This document shows positions 1 through 5,539 of a stretch of 6,538 bases of DNA, piece by piece (position 1 is the stretch's first letter; each line of letters begins with the position of its first letter). Below the pieces are notes generated by a model, which was given only the letters and a program-made list of their open reading frames with translations, searched no databases and was not told the origin of the DNA. Source of the stretch: Candidatus Sericytochromatia bacterium (lineage in GTDB: Bacteria > Cyanobacteriota > Sericytochromatia > JACMPN01); NCBI GenBank assembly GCA_014377495.1, contig JACMPN010000308.1:1-6538 (forward strand). Direction: 5' to 3'. Made by a program: the position numbers and the translations under genes.

Positions 1-2760
1 ACGGCGACCTGGGCGGTCTTCGGCTTTTTGCGGGCCATGCTGGAAATGATCAAAACCCGCAAGCCGGAGTGCCTGGCCGTCAGTTTCGACCTGCCTGGCG
101 CCACCTTCCGCGACGATATGTACGAAAAGTACAAGTCCCACCGCCCGCCGATGCCGGACGATCTGCAGAGCCAACTGCCCCTGATCCGCGAAGTCGTGGA
201 GCGTTTCGGCATCCCGATCTACACCCTGGCAGGGTTCGAAGCCGACGACGTGATCGGATCCATCGCCAAGCGGGCGGCCCGCAACGGGCAGACGGTCTAC
301 ATCCTGACGGGCGACCAGGACACGATGCAGCTGGTCGAGGAGCACATCCGCGTCCTCACCCCCCAGTCCGGCGTCGACGGGCTCGTCGAATATGGCCCCG
401 ACACGGTGCTGGAGCGCTATGGCGTCACGCCCGAGCAGTTCATCGACTACAAAGCCCTGATCGGCGACACCAGCGACAACATCCCCGGCGTCCCGGGCAT
501 CGGCCCCAAAACAGCCGTCAAGCTGCTGGAGCAGTTCCAGACCGTCGACAACCTCGTGGCCAACATCGACAAGGTCAAGCCCGACCGCATCCGTGACCTG
601 ATTGCCAACAACCTGGAACTCCTCCGGCTCAGCCACACGCTTTCGGCGATCATCACGGATGTGGAGGTCGACTTCGATCAGGCCAAATGCAAGCTCACCC
701 CGCCGCCAGACATCCAAGCCCTGCGGGACCTGCTGGCCCGGCTGGAGTTCAACACCCTGTTGCGGGAGCTGCCCGAGACCCTCAAGCACTTCGGCGTGAT
801 GGATGGCGCCGCCCCTGCGGCCACACCCGACGCCGAAGGGCCTGCCGGCGAAGGGCCAGGCGATTCGGATGCCCTCTGGTTCGACTTCCAGGCGGACTCC
901 ACCCCGGCCGCCCGGCCCCCGACGCTGAACATGACGATCGTCACCGATCCCGCCGATCTGCCCGATCTGGTCCGGCGGCTGGCCCAAGGCCCCTTTGCCA
1001 TCGATACGGAAACGACGAACGTGCGGGCCCTGCAGGCGGATCTCGTCGGCATTTCGCTGGCCCTGTCGCCCGAGCCGGGCGCCACCACCACGGACAAATT
1101 GGACAGCTATTACCTGCCGGTTGGTCATGCGCTGCCGACAGACACCGTCGCTCAGCTCCCCCTGGAGGCGACCCTGGCGGCACTACGGCCGGTGTTGGAA
1201 GACCCGACGATCGGCAAGATCGGTCACAACCTCAAGTACGACATCAACGTCTTTTCCCGCTACGGCATCCACCTGCGGGGCGTGGCCGACGACAGCATGA
1301 TCGCCGACTACATCCTCGATCCCGAGCGGGCCCATGGCCTGAAGGAAGCGGCCCTCGGCCAGCTCGGTTACACGATGACGCCCATCACCGCCCTGATCGG
1401 GACCGGGGTCAAGGCGATCACCATGGACAAGGTGCTGACGGAGCCCCCCCCCGGCTATGCCGCCGCCGATGCCGCCGTCACCTTTGAGCTGAGCCACCTG
1501 GAGCGGACAAAGATCGGCGAGATGGGCCTACTCGACCTGTATGAAAACATCGAACTGCCGCTGGTCGTCGTCCTGGCCCACATGGAGCAGCACGGGGTCG
1601 CTTTGGACGTCGAACATCTGCGGCGCCTGTCCAAGCAGCTTGCCGAGCAGATCGGCGCCCTTGAGCAAAAGGTCTGCCTGCTGGTCGGCCGGGAATTCAA
1701 CCTCAACTCGCCCAAGCAGCTCAGCGTCGTCCTCTTCGAAGACCTGCAGCTGCCGACGGCCGGGATCAAGAAGAACCCGTCCGGCGGCTTTTCCACCGAT
1801 GCGGCGATGCTGGAAAAACTGGCACCGAAGCACGAAGCCGTGCGGATGATCCTCGAATACCGGCAGCTGACGAAGTTGAAGAGCACGTACGCCGACAGTT
1901 TGCCCGAACTGATCCACCCCGTGACGAAGCGGCTGCACACGAGTTTAAACCAGACGGTGGCGGCGACGGGCCGGCTGAGCTCGACGGATCCCAATTTGCA
2001 AAATATCCCCGTCAAGAGCGAGCTGGGCCGCGAGATCCGGCGGGCCTTCGTCGCTGGCAACCCGGACGGCGTGCTGATGAGCGCCGACTATTCCCAGATC
2101 GAGCTGCGGCTGCTCGCCCATTACTCGGAGGATCCTGCCTTTCTCGAAGCGTTCCGCCAGGGCGAGGACATCCACCGGCGCACGGCCGCCGAGATCTTCG
2201 GGATGAATCCGGAACAGGTGACCAGCGACCTGCGCCGCATCGCCAAGACGGTCAACTTCGGCATCGCCTACGGTCAGACGGCCTTTGGCCTGGCCCAGAC
2301 CCTGAACGTGCCGCAAAAGGAAGTCGCCACGATCATCGAACGCTTCCGCACCCGGTATCCCAGGGTGCAGCAGTTCGTCACCCAGATGATCGCCTTCGCC
2401 AAGGAAAACGGCTTCGTCACCACATTGACGGGCCGCCGGCGCTTTCTGCCCGATGCGATGAGCCCGAACCGCAATCTGCGCGAGCTGGCGGAGCGGATGG
2501 CCGTGAACACGCCCCTGCAGGGCACGGCCGCCGACATCATCAAGATGGCGATGATCCAGGTCCATGACCGCCTGCCCAAGTCCGGCCTGTCGGCCCGGAT
2601 GATCCTGCAGGTCCACGATGAGCTGGTCTTCGAGCTGCCCAAGGACGAGATCGAGCCCCTGAAGGCCCTGATCCGCCCGATCATGGAAGGCGTCATGCAG
2701 TTGAAAGTGCCCCTGCAGGTCGACATCAACACAGCGGCCAACTGGATGGAAGCCAAGTGA
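1..2760 (+). CDS. polA: DNA polymerase I (5' end off window)
   Basis: DNA polymerase I fills gaps and removes RNA primers during lagging-strand synthesis and excision repair. The frame is open from base 1, giving 919 visible residues; the usual first 40 or so, including the first nuclease Asp, are off the left edge, so the internal TTG/ATG codons at 28 and 37 are not the start. Numbering from base 1: the 5'-nuclease domain spans about 1-260, with FEADD at 79-83, TGDQD at 103-107, IGDTSDN at 154-160 and a helix-hairpin-helix near 161-180. A Pro/Ala/Gly/Glu-rich linker follows at about 265-308. The 3'-5' exonuclease retains all its acidic residues: D335, E337, D414 in NLKYD, and Y486 with D490. 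The polymerase domain has motif A DYSQIELR at 696-703, the O-helix with R745, K749, F753 and Y757, and motif C VHDE at 871-874. All three activities therefore look intact. The length is normal for the family. The stop overlaps the next gene. Confidence 0.98.
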   Translation, partial: TATWAVFGFLRAMLEMIKTRKPECLAVSFDLPGATFRDDMYEKYKSHRPPMPDDLQSQLPLIREVVERFGIPIYTLAGFEADDVIGSIAKRAARNGQTVYILTGDQDTMQLVEEHIRVLTPQSGVDGLVEYGPDTVLERYGVTPEQFIDYKALIGDTSDNIPGVPGIGPKTAVKLLEQFQTVDNLVANIDKVKPDRIRDLIANNLELLRLSHTLSAIITDVEVDFDQAKCKLTPPPDIQALRDLLARLEFNTLLRELPETLKHFGVMDGAAPAATPDAEGPAGEGPGDSDALWFDFQADSTPAARPPTLNMTIVTDPADLPDLVRRLAQGPFAIDTETTNVRALQADLVGISLALSPEPGATTTDKLDSYYLPVGHALPTDTVAQLPLEATLAALRPVLEDPTIGKIGHNLKYDINVFSRYGIHLRGVADDSMIADYILDPERAHGLKEAALGQLGYTMTPITALIGTGVKAITMDKVLTEPPPGYAAADAAVTFELSHLERTKIGEMGLLDLYENIELPLVVVLAHMEQHGVALDVEHLRRLSKQLAEQIGALEQKVCLLVGREFNLNSPKQLSVVLFEDLQLPTAGIKKNPSGGFSTDAAMLEKLAPKHEAVRMILEYRQLTKLKSTYADSLPELIHPVTKRLHTSLNQTVAATGRLSSTDPNLQNIPVKSELGREIRRAFVAGNPDGVLMSADYSQIELRLLAHYSEDPAFLEAFRQGEDIHRRTAAEIFGMNPEQVTSDLRRIAKTVNFGIAYGQTAFGLAQTLNVPQKEVATIIERFRTRYPRVQQFVTQMIAFAKENGFVTTLTGRRRFLPDAMSPNRNLRELAERMAVNTPLQGTAADIIKMAMIQVHDRLPKSGLSARMILQVHDELVFELPKDEIEPLKALIRPIMEGVMQLKVPLQVDINTAANWMEAK

Positions 2761-3305
2761 GCGCTGGGCTGCAGACCCCCTATGCCATCGGCGAGCAGGT
2801 TTACCTGCGTCCGTTGGATATGGAGGACGCCGAGCAACTCATCGTCTGGGTCAACAATGCCAAAGTCAGCCAGACGCTGAGCTTCCGTTGGCCGATGAGC
2901 CGCCATCAGGAAGAGGAGTACATCCAGACCCTCTACACCGCCAAAAGCGAGATGACGCTGGCCGTCTGCCTCAAGGAGGAGAACCGGTTCATCGGTGTCG
3001 CCGGCCTGCACGGGATCGATACGATCAACCGTCTGGCAACGGTCGGGCTGGCCATCGGCGAGACCGACGTCTGGGGTCAGGGTTATGGCACCGAGGCGAC
3101 GCGCCTGATCATCAGCACCGCCTTCGACCGGCTGAACCTGCAGCGCCTGGAGCTGAGCGTCGAATCCTATAATCCGGCAGCCCGGCGGATCTACGAAAAG
3201 CTCGGTTTCCAACTCGAAGGCGTCCGGCGGCAGCGCACCTATTGGCAAGGCGCCTACCATGACGATCACGTGATGGGCCTATTGCGCGAAGACTACCGAC
3301 CCTAA
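2757..3305 (+). CDS. GNAT N-acetyltransferase, RimJ/RimL-like
   Basis: This is a cytoplasmic enzyme of the GNAT superfamily, which moves an acetyl group from acetyl-CoA to an amine. It has 182 residues, a normal length for the RimJ/RimL/SpeG-like branch. The N-terminal strand with YLRPL (16-20) is typical. The acetyl-CoA pyrophosphate loop is WGQGYGTEA at 106-114, a clear Q-x-x-G-x-G/A motif. NPAARRIYEKLGF at 139-151 is the usual motif B helix, and the C-terminus has the YWQGAYHDDHVMG pattern common in this group. I chose the GTG start at 2757 because it overlaps the polA stop as GTGA and has a GGATGGA ribosome-binding sequence at 2744-2750. That arrangement predicts translational coupling to polA. 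The substrate cannot be read from the sequence: ribosomal protein, polyamine, antibiotic or another small amine are all possible. The overlap with polA does not by itself mean a role in DNA repair. Confidence 0.93.
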   Translation: MSAGLQTPYAIGEQVYLRPLDMEDAEQLIVWVNNAKVSQTLSFRWPMSRHQEEEYIQTLYTAKSEMTLAVCLKEENRFIGVAGLHGIDTINRLATVGLAIGETDVWGQGYGTEATRLIISTAFDRLNLQRLELSVESYNPAARRIYEKLGFQLEGVRRQRTYWQGAYHDDHVMGLLREDYRP

Positions 3306-3323
3306 AGGCAGGTGACGCCTTCG

Positions 3324-3348
3324 TTGACAAGCTCTGAGCGGCTACAAT
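3324..3348 (+). promoter_or_regulatory. Candidate promoter, short spacer
   Basis: A perfect -35 hexamer TTGACA (3324-3329) is followed by TACAAT (3343-3348), one mismatch from the -10 consensus. The spacer is only 13 bases, while sigma-70 promoters normally have 16-18, so activity is doubtful. It lies just after the acetyltransferase gene and about 70 bases before the ATG of the first decayed gene, which is where a promoter for that gene would be expected. The match to both boxes in a G+C-rich region is what makes it worth listing. Confidence 0.35.
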
Positions 3349-3419
3349 TGCATCAATGTGACGAGGCGCAGCGTCGATTCCGAGGCTCGCCGGCCGTAAC
3401 CGATGGTCCATAGGGTGCC

Positions 3420-3830
3420 ATGCCGTCGATCCGTTTCATCATCTATTCCCGCCTGATCCTGGTGGTCATGGCGTAGTTTGGCCTCATGGCCCGCCTCGGC
3501 TATCTCGTCGTCAACGGCGTGATCCGCCAGTTCGTCGTCGACGACAGCCGCACGGCCCCGGTCTCGATCGTCAACAACATGCGCAGCAACCACCTCTCCC
3601 GGCTTCACGAACTGGACGAGGTGGCCAAGCTGGACGGATTCTGACCCGATGACAAGGCCAAGGCCGAGCGGATCCGGGGCGTCACAGTCCTCGTGGACAT
3701 CCACCCGGAATTCCTCAAACGCAGCGAGTATCAGCTGATCTGGGTCTTTCTGCTGGGCCGCCAACGGGGGGAACCGCTGCGCCAACGGGCCCTGGCGGGA
3801 CTGCGCCGGCTGGCCGGTAGCGTCGACTGA
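3420..3830 (+). pseudogene. Decayed membrane-anchored protein gene
   Basis: One plus-strand frame runs from an ATG at 3420 to a TGA at 3828 (137 codons) and is interrupted by TAG at 3474 and TGA at 3642. Between the stops the text is clearly protein-like, with codon choice like the neighbouring genes (CTG, GTC, ATC, GAC, GTG). The N-terminus begins MPSIRF and continues into a hydrophobic segment (IIYSRLILVVMA, then the TAG, then a second apolar run with GYLVV), which suggests one membrane anchor or hairpin. After it comes a mixed, charged region. AGGG at 3412-3415 lies just before the ATG, so the start still looks functional. I do not recognise the family. Its position ahead of a HAMP-like remnant in the same frame suggests it may have been part of a sensory locus, but that is inference. 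Sequencing error at two separate sites is an alternative, and programmed readthrough is a remote one. The opposite strand is also open here but looks like a shadow. Confidence 0.6.
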
Positions 3831-3886
3831 AGCCACCACCGGCACACCCCCAAAAAGCGACACCCCGCTCCCCGAGCCGCATAGCC

Positions 3887-3904
3887 GCAGCTGGCGCTGC
3901 TTTT
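3887..3904 (+). terminator. Small terminator-like hairpin
   Basis: GCAGC (3887-3891), a four-base loop TGGC and GCTGC (3896-3900) make a 5-bp stem followed directly by four T residues. It lies 57 bases after the end of the first decayed gene, which fits a weak intrinsic terminator. The short stem and T-run mean it could be chance. Confidence 0.3.
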
Positions 3905-3940
3905 CGGGATGACACTCCGCTGTTAACATCACCCGCTGCA

Positions 3941-3953
3941 CCGTTGGCAACGG
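3941..3953. repeat. 13-bp palindrome, possible operator
   Basis: CCGTT (3941-3945) and AACGG (3949-3953) form perfect 5-bp arms around GGC. The palindrome sits in the 165-base gap between the two decayed genes, 42 bases before the ATG of the second, where an operator could lie. There is no independent support for protein binding, and no good promoter hexamer pair was seen beside it. Confidence 0.2.
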
Positions 3954-3995
3954 AGTCATCGCACCGATTTTCCAGGACAAGGTCCGAGGCCGTTC

Positions 3996-4265
3996 ATGGA
4001 ACCCGTCGAACAGCATTCCGACGCCCAGAAAATACAGGAAACACGTGTCACGCCCTGAATCCCCTCGCTGCCGGCAGGCCGTCAGCGCACCCGGCATCAT
4101 GCGCAGCACGCCCATGCCGCCGATGTGCTGCGCAGGCTCAGGGATGCCCTCCGGGCGGCACGGCAGGGAGATCTGACGATCCGGCTGACGATGCAGGCGC
4201 CGAACGAGACGGGCGACGGCCTGGAAGCCGAAGTCGCCATGGCCTTTAACGCCCTCGTCGGCTAG
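3996..4265 (+). pseudogene. Remnant of HAMP-domain signalling protein gene
   Basis: An ATG at 3996, with GAGG at 3986-3989 as a well-placed ribosome-binding site, opens a 20-codon reading frame that stops at TGA 4056. The same frame then continues as protein-like text to TAG 4263. The segment 4122-4262 reads as a HAMP-like module: DVLRRLRDALRAARQGDLTI, then RL, a short polar linker rich in N, E, G and D, and AEVAMAFNALV. The G-D-L/F-x-x-R-L motif and the AFN-x-L/V motif are characteristic of HAMP units in sensor kinases, including soluble multi-HAMP hybrid kinases, and chemoreceptors. No transmembrane segment, histidine-phosphotransfer box or kinase motif follows: after 4265 the text ceases to look coding. 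It is therefore a 5' fragment of a larger gene with one internal nonsense codon and a lost 3' end. Whether it was once joined to the decayed gene upstream, which uses the same frame, is uncertain. Confidence 0.55.
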
Positions 4266-4439
4266 GGCGAGGGCCACAAAACGTGCGGTCATGACGTCCC
4301 CGTGTCTGGTGCGATGACGTGCAAAAACGGTACCGGTGCAATCGGTCTACCGACAAGGCGATCATAGCGCCCGCCCCCCCATCGTGGTCAAGACGGCAGC
4401 GCAAGGGATTGGCTTTCCTACGGACGGCAGGCCAGGGCA
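4266..4439. other. Gap without a recognisable gene
   Basis: This stretch between the HAMP-like remnant and the cupin promoter has no supported coding frame on either strand. It contains two copies of ATGACGT, at 4291-4297 and 4314-4320, whose starts are 23 bases apart, and a small palindromic cluster around GGTACC near 4330. These could be regulator sites for the cupin gene but are short enough to be chance. It may also hold unreadable remains of the lost 3' part of the signalling gene. Confidence 0.3.
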
Positions 4440-4448
4440 TGGTACGAT
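4440..4448 (+). promoter_or_regulatory. Candidate extended -10 promoter for cupin gene
   Basis: TGG followed directly by TACGAT (4443-4448) fits the extended -10 pattern TGn plus a 4-of-6 hexamer match. It lies 21 bases before the cupin ATG, which would give a very short leader. The ribosome-binding site GAGG at 4459-4462, seven bases from the ATG, fits between them. No good -35 box was found at the correct distance, though extended -10 promoters can work without one. Confidence 0.3.
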
Positions 4449-4469
4449 CCGAACCAGTGAGGCGACCCC

Positions 4470-5330
4470 ATGGCAACATGGCTCAAAAATAGACAGCGTC
4501 TGGGTTTGCGCTGGGTGACGGGTACAGGTCTTGCGGCAGTTGCCGTGGCCTGTGCCAGCACGGTCGCGGCTGGACTGGCGGCCGATCATGGCAATGACCG
4601 GCCTGTCGTAGCACCGGCGGCCGACATGCGTTGGGCCTCGGTGGAACCCCAGGGCGTGCAGCAGTCACCCCTATGGGGCAACGGCCAAGAGCCGAGTCAG
4701 GGCACCCTGCAACGGCTCAAGGCCGGCATGACGGCGGGTCCATTCCGCGAGTCGGGCGAGACGATCGGTGTCGTCATCGGCGGCACGGTCACGCTGCGCA
4801 CACCCGCTCCCTACGCGAGTGCCCCCCTCGGCCCCGGCAGCTGGTTCCGGATCCCGCCCGGCAGTGCCTACAGCGTGCAGGCGCAGACCGGACGGGAGGC
4901 CGTCCTCGGCCTGATCCAGGTGGAGCCCGGCGACGCGGGCGCATTGACCGAGCTGACCCACACTGCGGCCAAACCCGCCCTGCCCACGGCCATACCCGCC
5001 AAGGCCGTGCAGGTCCGCACGGTCGAGGCCGGCGACCTGGCCATGACGGGTCTCTGGGGCAATCGCCAGCGTACTGCCAGCTGTGCCCTGGTCCGGCAAC
5101 CGGCAGGCAAACTGGCGCTCATGCGCAGCTATCCGGCGGACACCCATCTGATCATCGTCACCGGCTCGGCAGCGGTCCTCCTCGAAGGCCAAAAACCCAG
5201 CAAACCATTGGGTCCCGGCTCTTATATGGCCATCCCGGCCGGCGCCCCGTATCTCACCCGGGCCGCCAAGGATCAGAATTGCCTGATGCTCGAGTACCAT
5301 CCGGGGCCGGTCGACGCCCCGACCCGCTAA
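4470..5330 (+). CDS. Exported double-cupin protein without metal-ligand histidines
   Basis: This 286-residue protein has two tandem cupin domains and resembles the DUF4437/ChrR-like bicupin group. The start is the ATG at 4470, with GAGG seven bases upstream. Residues 1-38 look like a signal peptide: basic KNRQR at 6-10, then an apolar run to about 38. C28 within VAVAC loosely fits a lipobox, so it may be a lipoprotein; cleavage near residue 38 is the alternative. The halves match at a constant offset of 127 residues: LWGN at 68 and 195, the motif-1 glycine at 86 and 213, and LGPGS at 120 and 247. In cupin motif 1 the expected HxH becomes F92/E94 in the first domain and R219/Y221 in the second. 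In motif 2 the expected His is Tyr in both (134 and 261). Metal-dependent catalysis is therefore unlikely; ligand binding or a structural role in the envelope is more plausible. It appears to be transcribed alone and converges on the dehydrogenase gene. Confidence 0.85.
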   Translation: MATWLKNRQRLGLRWVTGTGLAAVAVACASTVAAGLAADHGNDRPVVAPAADMRWASVEPQGVQQSPLWGNGQEPSQGTLQRLKAGMTAGPFRESGETIGVVIGGTVTLRTPAPYASAPLGPGSWFRIPPGSAYSVQAQTGREAVLGLIQVEPGDAGALTELTHTAAKPALPTAIPAKAVQVRTVEAGDLAMTGLWGNRQRTASCALVRQPAGKLALMRSYPADTHLIIVTGSAAVLLEGQKPSKPLGPGSYMAIPAGAPYLTRAAKDQNCLMLEYHPGPVDAPTR

Positions 5331-5339
5331 GAGGTTGAC

Positions 5340-5373
5340 CCAGTGAGGGTCAGCGTCCGTTCCCTGTCACTGG
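5340..5373 (+). terminator. Hairpin after the cupin gene
   Basis: CCAGTGA (5340-5346) pairs with TCACTGG (5367-5373). The stem can be extended by GGG (5347-5349) with CCC (5362-5364) across a two-base bulge. An overlapping alternative is TGACCC/GGGTCA (5336-5341 / 5347-5352). It starts nine bases after the cupin stop, as expected for a terminator, but only a poor pyrimidine run (TTCTCTC, 5378-5384) follows. It may be a weak or factor-assisted terminator, or part of the larger structured region that follows. Confidence 0.4.
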
Positions 5374-5403
5374 CAGGTTCTCTCGGCCCAGTCTAAGAAC
5401 GAA

Positions 5404-5539
5404 AAAACGGCTTGGGCGGTTCTTCTGCTAGGAGACACCTCTTAGCGACCACCGGGAGGCGCCTTCGCGCCGCTTCGGAAGGGGTCCTACTGGACCTTAG
5501 GCAGATTCGACAACGCAGAAGAGCCGCCCAAGCCGTTTT
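5404..5539. repeat. 25-bp inverted repeat around an 86-base folded core
   Basis: Bases 5404-5428 pair with 5515-5539 over 25 consecutive positions. All are Watson-Crick except T5420 with G5523, which is a U-G wobble in plus-strand RNA but an A-C mismatch in minus-strand RNA. The 86-base core can fold further: TAGGA 5429-5433 with TCCTA 5485-5489, CCTCTT 5438-5443 with AAGGGG 5479-5484 (one wobble), and GGCGC-CTTC-GCGCC at 5458-5471. GGTCC-TACT-GGACC at 5483-5496 competes with the first two. The right arm contains part of the dehydrogenase stop codon. On the minus strand the second arm is followed by six T residues (complement of 5402-5407), as in an intrinsic terminator; on the plus strand only four T residues end the arm. 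Candidates are a bidirectional terminator, a structured small RNA or a MITE-like repeat. It matches no RNA family I recognise. Confidence 0.75.

Noticed and set aside
820..870. Imperfect short repeat in the polA linker
   Set aside because: It encodes a low-complexity Glu/Gly/Pro/Ala linker between the nuclease and exonuclease domains, which is ordinary for this protein.
687..1487. Long open frames overlapping polA in other frames and on the minus strand
   Set aside because: They are Arg/Pro/His-rich shadows of a high-G+C gene, and the polA frame is unambiguous throughout.
3305..3321. AAGGC/GCCTT hairpin after the acetyltransferase as a terminator
   Set aside because: The stem is only 5 bp and no T-run follows (CGTTGACA comes next).
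3420..4265. Stop-codon recoding (selenocysteine, pyrrolysine or a changed genetic code)
   Set aside because: Both TAG and TGA occur inside the frames, polA ends with a normal TGA, and no other gene here has internal stops. Loss of function is simpler.
3342..4292. Minus-strand open frame of 316 codons as a real gene
   Set aside because: It is exactly codon-aligned with the plus-strand remnants and is rich in His, Gln, Asp and Val as antisense shadows often are. It shows no domain I recognise, whereas the plus frame shows a membrane segment and a HAMP-like motif.
5404..5539. Known structured RNA such as SRP RNA, 6S RNA, tmRNA or a tRNA
   Set aside because: The conserved SRP tetraloop region, a tRNA cloverleaf and a tmRNA tag frame are not visible, and the length is short for 6S RNA. 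A weak resemblance of the overall shape to 6S is not enough for a call.
5404..5539. Retron or CRISPR-associated RNA
   Set aside because: There is no reverse transcriptase, cas gene or repeat array in the window.
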